Part shown: one piece after another, positions 1-11,399 of the stretch | How the letters are laid out: the number at the start of each line of letters is the position of its first letter | Numbering within the stretch: the stretch's first letter is position 1 | Origin: Alopecurus myosuroides | Taxonomy: Eukaryota; Streptophyta; Magnoliopsida; Poales; Poaceae | Direction of reading: 5' to 3' | NCBI GenBank assembly: GCA_028641055.1 | Contig: CM054063.1 | Location: 173,400,697 to 173,464,696, forward strand | DNA: 64,000 nt | The notes under the pieces: generated by a model | The model's input: the letters and a program-made list of their open reading frames with translations, nothing else | Databases searched by the model: none | Told to the model about the DNA's origin: nothing | Program-made: the position numbers and the translations under genes

Positions 1-414
1 TTACTTTGATTAAAAGTTTTACCAATTTTAAGCACGTTAGGGGTTTTTGGTTTAGAAACCTTGGGGACATACATAAATTTTTGCTCTTTTCCCATAAAAG
101 TTTTCTCCCTCTTAAACTTAAGAGAAGAAAAAGTTGAACTTAAAGTTTCCATAGCCTCCTCTAGTTTACCAATCCTAATGTTTTGATTATCATGGGTATT
201 GCTAGCCTCTAAAACAATAATTATCTTATTGATACTTACTATTGATTCATTAACTTTGCTAGCATTATCAAGAAAATTTGGCAAAATTTTCTCCATAGAG
301 TTCAGCTTTTTTATAACATCATCTAAAGTGATATCAGTTTTAACAACTTTAGTGGGTGGTGTTCCAACTAAACTTTTCAATTTAAACACGCTTCCAAAGC
401 AGGAGTTCCCAGAA
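1..414 (-). pseudogene. Unidentified coiled-coil-like coding remnant
   Basis: On the minus strand one frame stays open from about 414 to the window edge. It has no methionine start of its own. The peptide is rich in Lys, Glu, Asn and Ile with heptad-like spacing (for example LEEAMETLSSTFSSLKFK) and ends in a Lys/Pro-rich stretch (YVPKVSKPKTPNVLK). Coiled-coil plus basic tails of this kind occur in plant transposon Gag or accessory proteins. I do not recognise the family. It continues beyond the left edge, so its real length is unknown. It is probably part of a transposable element, given the neighbours. Confidence 0.35.
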
Positions 415-499
415 AATTACCACCTGTCTAGAACATACCTATACCAACTAGTAATACCAACATAAAAAATTCTTAAGAAGGATCAAGGTAGAATATTTT

Positions 500-660
500 T
501 TTAGTACATCTCCGAGAGAATTCCTTATTTGGCCCTTGCTTAAAATCTTCTTCTCTATTTGGCCCCAAAAAAAATCTTCCCTATTTGACATCTAAATTTC
601 ATTTTCTTCCTAACATGGCCCTCAAGTGCATTCTGAACACTAACGGTGTTAGATGGGGAT
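500..660. repeat. Possible MULE terminal region
   Basis: This AT-rich stretch holds repeated phrases of the type ttatttggccc and ctatttggcccc (about 527-565), which resemble terminal inverted repeats of grass Mutator-like elements. It lies on the C-terminal side of the minus-strand transposase, where one terminus is expected. I could not find the partner terminus, because the other side of the transposase is cut off at about 3000 by retrotransposon sequence. No 9-bp TSD could be paired. From 660 to 1092 I see no gene, only probable 3' non-coding MULE sequence. Confidence 0.3.
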
Positions 661-1092
661 GTAAAAAGACATTTTTGTCCCTACTGAATTGTGTGACACA
701 AAATTACTCTCTGATGTCTGTCTGTGACGTACTTAAGCAAATAAGAAACGTACTACTCAACTCAATAATTGCTCAAAGCATCCAACATTGAACCATTTTA
801 TATAACAGATTTTTATTTAAAAAATAAAAAAATCGTGCAGAACCTCCCCTAGAATTTGACCATTCTGTGCACACAATAAACATTTATGCGTATACATTTT
901 ATAACAATGCATCCACATGACATAAACAAAAGATCAGTACTGATCCTACAGTTTATATCACCTAGTTGAGGTCAAGTCCACATACATCACATCATCAGGC
1001 CCAAAAGCACCTCCAAAAGTCCACAAAAAGCACATGGCAAAGCATAGAAGCACCTCTCAAACAACACTAGACATGAAGAGAAGGCATGGAAA

Positions 1093-2998
1093 TCACAAGT
1101 TGAGCCTTCTTTTGCTTCTTGTGCTCATTGCATGGTTAGCAGTGATGAAAGTTTTGCTTCTTGTACTCATTGCTGGGCTGTCAAGTGGCACTGTAGGAAT
1201 CATAACATCATCTTTCTTCTTTTTCTTAGCTCTTGCCTTCGAAGGAACGATTTTCTTGTTGGGCAATGGTTGACTTGAGCTGGTTTTTGACCTGCACTAA
1301 TGCATGTATGGAAGCAGCAGTTATACGAATATAGAGTAGAATAAATAATTAGTAACATGTGAAATCAAACTAGTTGATTACCTTTTTAAAGTTCGAGCAC
1401 TAGATTTTGGTTTAGGTTTTTCTTTTTTTGTTGTAGTTTCAAGGATTTGGCTATGGTTAGAAAGAAGCTAATTAGAATTCATTGGCCGAATCTTTAGCTT
1501 TATGTAATTTTGAGCATGAATGTAAAATGACTTACGTAGGTGGAAAACACATCCTAGTTGGTGCTTCATCCACACATGGCACAATGGCTGTATCAGTTCC
1601 TACGCTGCTCATTATCTTCTTCTTTGGTGGCCCTCTGCATTAGCAACAAGAAAAGCACTCAATATGTATAGTTGGTTAGAAAATAAATTATACAAGAAAG
1701 ATTAAATCTATACTACCTCACTTTCAACATTGCAGCGATGTCATCTGGGTCACCCTTTTTACAATTATGCCAATGATGTCCATAGCCCTTACAAATAGGG
1801 CATAGGTGTTGGCCTGATTTTCTTTTGTTCTCACCGCAACCTTTATACCTCTCGGTTTTAGGCCTACCAGCAGTGGCTTTTAGGAGTGGTGGATGCATGA
1901 AGAATCCATGATCAGATTTAGGCCATTGGGCCTTGTCAGGCATAGAAGGGACTATTTGGGCATATGCTCCTCTAAACTTGTCATTGGAGTAATACAAGTC
2001 AACATAGTTATGTATGTGTGCATCGCTAAGTGATGTAATGAACGTAAGAGCATGTTTGCAAGGAATGCCAGAAACTTGCCATTGTCTACAAGAACATGTC
2101 CTCTCTTGCAAGTTGACCCCAGACCTAAAACCGCTGCCTCCTAATGCGGTCACTTCAGCCACTTCTTCTGAGCTCTGTACCGCCTCCAAGTTTAATTCTC
2201 TAGTCATTGCACTCATCTTATTAATTATGTGGGGCAGAATTAGTCCATCCAACTTCTTTCCCACAGTTCTCCTTTTGTTCCACTTGATCATCAAATACTG
2301 CCGAGCCTTGTCCATGAAGTCATCCAAGTTCAAGGACTTGTGGGGCTTAATCCAATTTTTAAAGCACTCTGCCAAGTTGTTGGTTACGTATTCCACCGTG
2401 CATATTGTGGAGAACTAACTCCTAAACCATAGCCTATTGTGCCACTTCCTTACATATGCAGTTGCGGCTGGCTTTGCTGCCTCCATTGCAACCTAATGTT
2501 TGTCGAACAAATATTGGTTCCATGACTAAGCAGCAGCCCAAAGGTGATCATCAAACACCTTCCCGTGGAACTTCTTCTTAAAACTGCTCACCAAGTGGAA
2601 CATACATTCCCTATGTTCAACCTCTGGAACACTTCTTTTACCCCTGTCATCACTGCCTGGCTAGCATTGGTGCATATGGCTAAACCTGTTGGTGATCCTA
2701 TGGTCTGCCTAAGCATTTGCATAAACCATATCCAATTTTCATTAGTTTCAGAGTCAAAAATTCCAAAACAAACCGAATACATCCAGTTATGCCCACAACT
2801 GATTCAAAATTGTCGTGGTATTGAACATGTGCAACTTCTAAATATCTTGGCGGGTACTCCTTCACAACTTATTCAACCAAATCCTTATAATTTGTCAAGT
2901 CAGAATCAATCATCGTCTCAAAATAGAAATATTTGATTTCTTTTCTAGCCTTTTTCTGGTTGCCAACCAATCTAATTTTCAGAAAATAATAGAAAGAT
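1093..2998 (-). pseudogene. MuDR/MULE-type transposase, broken, N-terminus missing
   Basis: This is the C-terminal half of a Mutator-like transposase. Reading down the minus strand, 2998-2590 encodes part of the MULE catalytic region, with the phrases YFYFETMIDSD and ESVVGITGC-FGIFDSETNENW typical of the family. 2396-1716 encodes the SWIM zinc finger CSCRQWQVSGIPCKH and then a zinc knuckle, CPICKGYGHHWHNC. Two further exons complete the tail: 1634-1536 (Pro/Lys-rich) and 1291-1093, ending SPAMSTRSK...RRLNL before the stop at 1093-1095. Introns 1715-1635 and 1535-1292 have GT..AG borders on the minus strand. The gene is dead: there is an in-frame stop near 2873, a frameshift near 2610-2640, stops around 2400-2500, and the N-terminus is cut at about 3000, where an LTR begins. 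Confidence 0.8.
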
Positions 2999-2999
2999 T

Positions 3000-3700
3000 C
3001 ATTGGATCCCAGCAAACACAACATGTAGCATTACAATAAGATGATCTTGATCATGTTAGGCAGCTCACAAGATATAAACATGAGGCATAAAGAGAAGAGA
3101 ACAACCATCTAGCTACTACTATAGACCCATAGTCCAAGGATGAACTAATCACGCATCACTCCGGAGGCAGGCATGGTGATGAAGAGCCCTTCGGTGATGA
3201 TTTTCCCTCCCGGCAAGGTGCCGGGGAGAGCTTCAGAACCCTCCCGAACTAGGGTTGATGATGACGGCGGCTACGAAACTTTTGGTGAAAAAATGCTCGG
3301 GTATTTAGGGTTAACCCGTGGAGGAGCTTAAATAGGCGAGAGGGCAAGTCGGTGGGTGGATAGGGGGACACACCACCTGGTGGCACGGTCGGGGGGGCGC
3401 CGCCCTATGGTGTGGGGCCTGAGCCCCCCCCCCCCCTCCGGGTCCCCTCCGGACTCCGTGTACGTGACAGATTTTTAAAACCCTGGGATTTTGTTTCATC
3501 CAATTCCGAGAATATTTGTAGAACAACTTTTCTGAAACAAAAAACATCAGAAAACATGAACTGGCTTTGTGGCATCTAGTCAATAGGTTAGTCCCAGAAA
3601 ATCCATAAAAATGACATAAAGTGTATAGGAAACATGTAGCATATGGCATGAAAACAACATGGAACATCAGAAATTATAGATACGTTTGAGACATATGAAA
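3000..3700 (-). repeat. Truncated Gypsy LTR (Athila group)
   Basis: In the minus orientation the segment starts near 3700 with a degenerate version of TGATACGTCTCCAACGTATC, the LTR start common to Triticeae Athila-type elements. It runs through a GC-rich promoter and leader zone (3160-3470) to an abrupt end at about 3000, inside the MULE. The ggggggcgccgccctatggtgtggggcc region is characteristic of these LTRs. Only about half of a usual LTR is present. The short ORFs here are chance reading frames in LTR DNA. Confidence 0.65.
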
Positions 3701-3779
3701 TACTAACATGAGAGGAAAAGGTTTTGCACAGTTCAACAATTACTTGAGAATCGAGCCTATATTTAGCACTAAGCATTTA

Positions 3780-4420
3780 AAAAAAATCAGTTTCAGCAAA
3801 AGACTTAATGCAATCGTATTCATAGTTTATACCTGGCTCTTTACCTTTTTCCATCTCCCAATATTTAGTATTACGTTGAATTCTTTCAATAAGATCCTAT
3901 TTAGTATCAATCTTCTTGTTCGTGAAGAAACCATTAGAAGAGGCATCAAGAAGGTCCTCATCATGACGTGAAAGTCTTGCATAAACATTATTAATAATAA
4001 TCTCCATGGGAAGCTTATGATTGGGGCATTTAAGCATTGATGTTTCCAGCCTCCCCAGAGCTTGGGCAATACTTTCTCCATCACGAGGCCAAAAATTATA
4101 AATAAAATTCCGATTTTGATGTATTTCATGAAGAGGATAAAATTCAAAATAAAAGAGAGATGCAAACTCCTTCAGATCCAGCAAATATGAATCATCCAAT
4201 AACCTATACCATTCACATCACACAATTCTTTAATACAAAGCAAGTGCTCACCGGGATAGACAGTTCCATCATCGTCATAACAGTTATCCATAACACGGTC
4301 AACAATTCCAATAGGTATTTCAAAAGGGACAATTTCAGTAGATGGGGAACTTCTGTCTACCACACGAGTGGTGGAGGGGTCATTCTCGAACATATAACCT
4401 GCAGTAAAGGATTCCATGAT
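3780..4420 (-). pseudogene. Athila-group gag remnant
   Basis: Two overlapping minus-strand frames together cover a Gag core. 4417-4172 includes the phrases GIVDRVMDN and TVYPGEHLL. 4199-3827 includes FASLFYFEFYPLHEIHQ, RDGESIAQALGRLE, VYARLSRHDEDLLD and, further on, ERIQRNTKYWEMEKGK. These match the usual Gag of the Sabrina/WHAM kind of Triticeae Gypsy elements. A frameshift separates the two parts. After about 3780 the frame runs directly into LTR sequence, so protease, RT and integrase have been deleted. It was presumably derived from the primer site at 4509-4493 upstream of it. Confidence 0.65.
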
Positions 4421-4492
4421 TCAGTAAAGTAAACATACAATAATAAAAATAGCACTTACAGTAAAAGGTTTCTTTACCAATAGCGCTACACT

Positions 4493-4509
4493 CCACGGCA
4501 ACGACGCCA
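4493..4509 (-). other. Primer binding site, tRNA-Asp type (degenerate)
   Basis: The plus strand reads ccacggcaacgacgcca. This is the 3' end of plant tRNA-Asp (ccccggcaacggcgcca) with two differences, so the minus strand carries a tRNA-Asp-complementary primer site, as in Athila-group elements. It lies 14 bases inside the LTR edge at 4524, on the expected side of the gag remnant. Confidence 0.65.
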
Positions 4510-4523
4510 ACAAATAGTCTTAA

Positions 4524-5002
4524 TGACCCACAAGTGTAGGGGATCGATAGTAGTCTTTTCGATAAATAAGAGTGTCGAACCCAACGAGGAGCAGAAGGTA
4601 CTGATAATTAGTTTCGAGTAAGGTTTCAGTGTAAACACTAGAGAACAATTGTTTAGGGATGTTTGTAATAGTAACAAAGCGATAACAAGTAAACAACAAA
4701 GGAAGTAAATAGTTGTCCCAAGTGGCGCAATCCTTTGTAGCACAAAGGACAAGTGGGTGGTAGTTCTTATAAAGGTTAAAAATTCCCGAGGACACACAGG
4801 AGGTTTTTTCTAGTTACTTTCGTCACATGTCGTTGATTAATCTTTATCGTTTTGGTAAGTGTTATGTGGGTAGACCTATGCTAGTGCATCGTCCTATCCA
4901 AGACAAATGCACACTTACGACTATAGTACTTGCAAGCATCGCAAATATAAGAAAGTAATTAAGAAATAAATCTAACCGTAGCAATAAACTCGTGGTATCT
5001 AC
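4524..5002 (-). repeat. LTR 3'-end fragment (Athila group)
   Basis: This begins TGACCCACAAGTGTAGGGG in plus orientation, which is the 3' LTR end of the minus-strand element owning the adjacent primer site. It breaks off at 5002, where a second, diverged copy of the same LTR end starts. The two heads share gataaataagagtgtcgaac and aagtaattaagaaataaatc at matching offsets. It is either a truncated LTR or one interrupted by the next LTR. Confidence 0.55.
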
Positions 5003-6510
5003 TGATGACCCACAAGTATAGGGGGTGTATCGTATTACTTTCGATAAATAAGAGTGTCGAACCCAACGGGGAGTAGAAGGTGTTGACAAGCAGTTTCGAT
5101 GAAGGAATAACTGTAAATACTGAAAGATAGACTTGTAGGGGTTTTTGATGTTGCAGATAAATAAAGTGCGAGTAAATAAAATACAGTAATAATAATTTCA
5201 GCAAGTGGCCCATTCCTTTCTTCAGCAAAGGACAAGACGGTGGGTTTACTTATGATTAACAAATGTTCTCGAGGACACACGAGAGGTTTCTGTCAAGTGT
5301 TTTTGTTCCATGCAGCTGAATAATCTCAGATGTTTTGATAAGTGTCGTGTGGATGAACCTATGGTAATGTACCGTCCCATCCAAGACTAATACATACTTG
5401 TGATTATACCCCTTGCAAGCATCTGCAACTATAAGAAAGTAATTAAGAAATAAATCTAACCACAGCTTTAAACTACGGGATCCTACGCTCCCTCGTGTAA
5501 TGGTTTCCTAACGGGGGTTTAGGTTTCTGTCACTCTGGCAACCCCACAATTAGTATCCAAATACACTATGCATTCCCCTAGGCCCATAAATGGTGAAGTA
5601 TCATGTAGTCGATGTTCACATGACACCACTAGAAGAATAACATCACAACTTAAATATCAAATATTAAATATTACTCAACATTACTTCACTACTAACAACT
5701 TGACTTCTCCCATGTCCTCAATAACAACACGAACTACTCACAAGACATCATATAGATCATGATCAGAGGTGATATAATGGATTATAAAAATCTGGTCATA
5801 AAGTGCAAACACCGATAAATCTCACAAGCATCAACTACTAACAAGTAATCCACACCGGGAGAGAGATCTAATGTAAAACAACGATAGAGGTCCCTAATTT
5901 TTACAGCGGGACGACGGTGGATGATGAGGGTGATGGTGGTGATGATGATGATGATCATGACGATCTTGATTATGCCCGGAGTGATGATGGTGACGATGTC
6001 GGTGATTTCCCCTCTCTGGAGAGGAATTTTCCCGGCAGATTTCTCCCTGCCAGAGAGATTTTCTCTCTCGGGTGTTTTCCGCCCCGAGGCGGCGGCGGAA
6101 TAATTCTTCCACGATGGTATGAGGCTTAGGGTTCCCTCGGGGCCAAGTACGCCAAAAATATCCACCAGGGGTGGGCCAGAGTGGCCACACCACATGGTGG
6201 CGCAACCGGGGGGGCGCCACCTCATGGTGTGGGCCCCTGGTGGCCCCCCTCTAGCGCCCCTTCTGGCTGGACTCCTCCTCTGAACTTCTAAGACACCCCG
6301 GATATCCCCCTTCTTCTTCCGATCTTCTGAAATATGGTATCTCGACAGTGCTTTTTTCCATCAGAATTCTGGTCCCGGTGTTTATTCTCCAAAAATTATG
6401 AAACATGCAAAATAAGATAAAATAACATAAGGGATGCATCATAACATGAAATATATTGATGAATAACAGAAAATTATGACATAAAATAGTGATGCAAAAT
6501 GGACGTATCA
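5003..6510 (-). repeat. Full-length LTR (Athila group)
   Basis: Plus-strand boundaries are tgatgaccc at 5003 and gacgtatca at 6510, that is TGATACGTCC...GGGTCATCA in the element's own sense. The GC-rich promoter and leader zone is at 5890-6330. Directly beyond 6510 is a purine tract (minus strand, ggaggagt at 6518-6511), so this is a 3' LTR following the internal region at 6511-7696. The His/Asp-rich ORFs at 5894-6225 come from the ATG/GAT-rich run at 5920-5990 and are not credible genes. Confidence 0.65.
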
Positions 6511-7696
6511 ACTCCTCCAAAGCTTAGACCTCGCTTGTCCCCAAGTGAAACTGAACTCGGTAAACTTGACCACAGGTTTATGGGGTGAAGATCGATAAAT
6601 AAAATACGGACAAGAAGCATCACATTTATCTATGCACCAATCATTATAAACATAAACTTCCTCTCATATAAGTTAACTTGAAACGAGTAATGGGAGTCAC
6701 AAACAAAGATGCAAAAGAGAGAATCAAAATTGGTGATGAAAAACTTTGTTCTTGGTCAGAGAACATTTAATGATATCATACTTTTCTTAGGTGAAGTCTT
6801 TATAACAAGGCTTATTTTGTAGAGTTTAACATGTTTAATTATAACAATCCTTTTACAGTGATTCATAGCTTTCAAAGTAATATTTATTCAAATAATAAAG
6901 CATGTGCTAAACAAAGAAGGATAGAAAACATGATTGAATAAATCAACATATAGATGGTGGGATCACAACAACTCAAATGCTTGCTGGAGATAGAAGGAAG
7001 TAGGTTTGCTGACTCAACATAAAAGTAAAAGATAGGCCCTTCGCAGAGGGAAGCATTTATCACTCATATGTTAGAGATTTTATTTTAATAAACATAGGTA
7101 TAAAATGCATGACACTCCTCCCATCCATCTTACACAAACCATGGCTAATCGAATCCTCGGGTGCCTGCCAACAATCACAAACCATGAAGGAGTGTCTAAT
7201 TTTGAAAGGTGTATACTAGTGTCAACGAATGGTAAACAGAAAATACAGTATGTCACAAGCCAACTAGACTTCATAAGAGCGGCTCCCATATGAAGGACAC
7301 AACTGGTGTAGAAGGTCATCCCTCATCCTCTTTTGTTTACACAATTATGCTTTGACTGATAAATCAGGGGCAAAAATAGTGAAGAGAATTTGTGTATTAG
7401 TTTGGGGTTGGACACCCCGCTGCCAGCTCTTCTAGCATTTGGATAAGCGGATTAAGCCACTAGTCTAGGTGTTATTCTCTATTGACGTCCTCATGAGCAG
7501 AAACAGGAACACAAAACAGGAATAATTTGAAAGTTTTGAAGGTAACACATGAGCAGTTTACTTGGAGTGGCGGTGAAATACCACATATAGGAAGGTATGA
7601 TGGACAAAAATGGCAAGGTTTAGGTTCAGGGTTTGGATGCACGAGAAGCATTCCCTCTTAGTACAGGGTTTTTGGCTAGCAAGGCTAGGTAGCAAG
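6511..7696 (-). mobile_element. Athila-group 3' internal region, part 1
   Basis: This is non-coding 3' internal sequence of the minus-strand Gypsy element whose 3' LTR is 5003-6510. It starts with the polypurine tract and the phrase (minus) cttggggacaagcgagg, typical just upstream of these LTRs. No frame of interest is present; the short ORFs near 7080-7319 are unsupported. The sequence is split at 7696 by insertion of the L2 Copia (TSD gcaag) and resumes at 53638. Confidence 0.6.
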
Positions 7697-8775
7697 TGTT
7701 AAGAGTTTAGGCAATTTACAGATTAAATTAATCCAAGTATAAATCACGAGCATGACGTAAACATACTAATAATTAACCATATTCCTGCATACTAGATTGA
7801 CAGTAAACACATCTACGCAAACTACTAGTATGGCACACATGGAAATAATAAGGGCAGGGATAAACGTGTTATACCCTGCGATCGGCCAGTTGGCAGTAGA
7901 CGTAGCAGTGGCGGCAGCGGTGGCCGCTGCAGCAGTAGCGGCGGCTTCGGTGGCAGCAGTGGCGGCCTCGGCTGCAGCAACAACGTGTTCGGCTTCGGTG
8001 GACATTTTGACGAAGAGGGCGACGCGGTAGTAGACGAAGTAGATGTACAGCAGTAGTGAGAAGTCGCGTAGGAGACGCTCCCCAAAAATCTAATCGCCCC
8101 TCTCCCGTACAGGATCTGGAGAGGCGGGGTTTCGGAGGCCTGCTCTCCCGTCGGCCGTGTACGCGGTAGACGGGATGGGATCACCGGAGCAGCAACAGGA
8201 GGTGGAACGACAGTGGGCGCAAAGAAGCAGAGTGTATGAGTTGTGTGTTCTGTGTCCGCCCGAGCCTCCAATTTATAGGCACGGCCGAGTAGGAGAACGG
8301 TCAATTCAATTGGCGTTTACTACAACCGTTACCACGTGATAAAGGCGGCGTTTTACTGCGCGCGGTTATCACATGCAATCAATACGGCTGTTACCAAAAT
8401 AAATGTGACGCAATTAGACAACAATAAATATGACGTCTCATATTATTGCCGTGTCTGTTGACTCCCCGTTTCCGACTGCCAAAATAAAGGCATTGGCTCG
8501 GCTCATTCCCGCAGCCCGCGGCGCGTCGTGACGTGTCGTGACGAGGCGAGGCAGGCGGCGGAGGAGGAGGAGCGCGCGTGTGGAACACCTCCACAACTCC
8601 TCTCTCTTCATACCACATCACACTAGTGGGGAGAGAGCTCACCTTATAAACTGGTGCAAAAATCTCTCAACTAGCAATATGGGACTAAACTCCCACCACT
8701 TGCTATGGCTGCATGGGCCTTAGGGATTTAAATAGAAATTGCCTAAAGGGCTAAAAGCCCATCCAAATTTCAGCA
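7697..8775 (-). repeat. L2 3' LTR
   Basis: The LTR is bounded by tgtta (7697) and cagca (8775) in plus orientation. It matches the split 5' LTR copy at 13247-13843 plus 53152-53637 throughout, with scattered differences. It contains a GCN-rich stretch (7900-7990) that reads as polyalanine on the minus strand and a GC-rich zone at 8510-8570. ORFs inside it are not independent genes. Confidence 0.8.
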
Positions 8776-8787
8776 ATCCCCCACCAG
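8776..8787 (-). other. L2 polypurine tract
   Basis: The minus strand reads ctggtggggga directly before the LTR start tgctgaaat, which is the expected position and composition of a plus-strand primer. From here to 9320 the sequence is 3' untranslated element DNA with no reading frame I can support. Confidence 0.65.
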
Positions 8788-9320
8788 ATCCCGAAGACCC
8801 ATGGTGTTGTCCTCTGTTCCAATCATTGTTTTTATATACTGATATTTTCAGTGGAGACCCGTTAAGGTTAAACATCCACCTAAAACAAATAGCTACACTA
8901 CATCACAACTGAACAATGGACTATGCCTTGAATTGTCAGTTTGGCGTAAAATAGTTTCACTAAATGTCTTGCCAGTACTAGGCTACCAAAGGCTGACCCC
9001 TCGGGTGGAGCATATTAGTCACACTCCTGGCCTATTCATGAACTTATTAGAGATCACCCAATCTCATAGACTGTGACTAGCAGTCAGGTTCATATAGGTG
9101 TGTTCTTCCAAAGATCGCTCTGTAGGATAGCATCTTGCTTATACAAGCCTTGGAACACATTAAGACAAAAGTCAACCTGCCATACAGTTTTTTAGAGTAC
9201 TGCATCTCCAGTGGAGTGGGTTAGTAAAAATTACTCTCCTCAGTTAACCACTAGCTTGTTTTCCCAGGTCCCACTTCACGGGATCTCCGATCACATAGGT
9301 TGGGTTACTTCCATGGCAAC

Positions 9321-9995
9321 TCATGTGGGTCTCATACCCATCTCGCTTGATACACTTTCTATCACAGCACGTGATAGCCCTTTAGTAAAGGGATCTGCCA
9401 GATTCTTAGCCGACTGGATATAATCCACCGCTATCACTCCGGAGTTTCTTAAATGTATGACAACTTTTAATCTCATTTTTATGTGCTTTGTGGACTGTGC
9501 ATTGTCCTTTGAACTCTTCACATTGACAATTACTGTTTGATTGTCACAGTTCATAAGGATAGCCGGTACTGCCTTTTCAACCACATGCAAGTTCATCAAA
9601 AGATCTCGAAGTCATCCTTCTTCGACACTAGACGTGTCTAATGCTGTTAATTCTGCTTCTATTATTGATCTCGTTAAGATCGTTTGCTTGCAAGACTTCC
9701 AGGAAACAACACCACCTCCAAGAGTAAACACATATCCCGTTGTGGCTTTCATCTCATCAGCATCAGAGATCCAATTCGCATCACAATACCCTTCAAGTAC
9801 CGAAGGATATCCACTGTAGTGAAGTCCATGGTTCACAGTACCTTTCAAATAGCGCATAATTCTTTCTACAGCATGCCAATGCACATCACCCGGATTGGAA
9901 ACAAACCGGCTTAGTTTGCACGCAGCAAACATGATGTGAGGCCTCGTAGCGCTCGCTAGATACATGAGTGAACCAAGGGTACCTCAGCTGATCCT
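9321..9995 (-). pseudogene. L2 pol, RNase H region
   Basis: This is the C-terminal part of a Copia polyprotein. 9965-9612 encodes YLASATRPHIMFAACKLSR, HWHAVERIMRYLKGT and YCDANWISDADEMKATTGY, the standard RT-tail/RNase H entry of Copia elements. 9599-9321 continues with MNCDNQTVIVNV, HIKMRLKVV and DYIQSAKNLADPFTKGL, the last part of RNase H (family consensus NLADPFTKGL). A stop near 9611 and a short frame break separate the two. The C-terminus is at 9321. Confidence 0.8.
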
Positions 9996-10029
9996 TAGCT
10001 GTGCCTTCGAACTTTCGAATCTGCACACT

Positions 10030-11349
10030 AGGATCATATGGTGTTGGAGAAATTTTGCAGTATGAATATCCAAAACCTTCTCAACATAATGGGGTTGCAC
10101 TTCTAAGTGCAATCCCACCCTCATTATCTCTCAATAGCTTGATGTTCAAAATAACATCAGCCACGCCAAGATCTTTCATCTCAAAGTTCTGGGATAGAAA
10201 CGACTTAACCTCATTGATTACTTTGAGGTTGGTCCCAAATATCAGTATGTCATCAACATACAAACACGGTATAACTCCTTCGCCCCCACCATGGCGATAG
10301 TATACACATTTGTCAGCTTCATTAACAAGAAAGCCAACAGATGTTAAAGTTGTATTGAACTTCTCATGCCATTGCTTAGGTGCTTGTTTCATCACATATA
10401 AAGATTTCAGTAACTTACACACCTTTCCTTCTTGACCATCTAACACAAAGCCGTCTGGCTGTTGCATATAGATTTCCTCGTCTAACTCTCCATTTAGGAA
10501 AGCCGTCTTAACATCCATATGATGGACGAGAAGACCACGCGAGGCCGCCAACGAGAGTAATACTCGAATGGTGGTCAGTCTGGCCACAGGTGAATAAGTA
10601 TCAAAGAAATCTCCATCTTCTTTCTAGAAGTAACCCTTGGCCACAAGTCTAGCCTTATACGTTCCAATCGTACCATCGGGCCTAAACTTCTTTTTGAACA
10701 CCCACTTACATCCTAATGGTTTACAGCCATAAGGACGTTCAGTGATCTCCCACGTTCCATTAGCCATGATGGAATCCATCTCGCTACGGACCGCTTCTCT
10801 CCAGTAGTCAGCATCTGGAGATGCATAAGGTTTTTAAATAGAAGTAGGAGTATCATCCACAAGGTACACAAGGAAATCATCACCAAAAGACTTTGCAGTC
10901 CTCTGTCTCTTGCCCCTACCAAGGGTTTCCTCGTCATCCTTCTCAGGATTCTCATCATGTGTTTGTTCATAATATTCCATAGGAATGGCAGGCTCAGGAG
11001 TCTCCTCTGATTCCTGTCTAGAAGTGCTTTGCATATCTCTCATAGGAAAAATATCCTCAAAGAATGTAGCATCTTTAGACTCCATAATCGTACCGACCTT
11101 CATGTCAGGTACCTCAGATTTCACTACTAGAAATCTATAGCCAACGCTGTTCTTAGCGTATCCCAAATTAACGCAATCCACGGTCTTTGGTCCAAGTTTA
11201 CGCTTTTTGGGGATTGGCACATTGACTTTCGCCAAACAGCCCCAAGTACGTAAGTACGAGAATGCTGTTTTTCTCTTCTCCCATTGCTCATAGGGAGTGA
11301 CCTCATTATCTTTCGTCGGAACTTTATTCAGGACATGACATGATGTCAA
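10030..11349 (-). pseudogene. L2 pol, integrase C-terminus and reverse transcriptase
   Basis: 11349-10834 encodes the integrase C-terminal zone (PYEQWEKRKTAFSYLRTWGCLA, then a Glu/Asp-rich linker). 10833-10600 contains WREAVRSEMDSIMANGTWE and GCKWVFKKK. 10587-10081 carries the Copia RT core, with HMDVKTAFLNGELDEEIYM, KQAPKQWHEKF and the catalytic CLYVDDILIFG. Stops near 10834 and 10625, and a frame break after 10081, split it. The order INT before RT identifies Ty1/Copia. The enzyme would copy element RNA into cDNA, but this copy cannot make a full polyprotein. Confidence 0.8.
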
Positions 11350-11399
11350 TATAGGCTCCCCCCACCATGCTTGGATAAACCCGATGTATCTAACATGGC

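Noticed and set aside
5894..6225. Overlapping His-rich, Asp-rich and Met-rich ORFs on both strands
   Set aside because: They come from a gat/atg-rich low-complexity run in an LTR leader. No conserved domain, and all frames look equally open.
7900..8005. Polyalanine protein gene in the L2 LTR
   Set aside because: GCN repeats are in the LTR and are open on both strands. There is no independent evidence of a gene.
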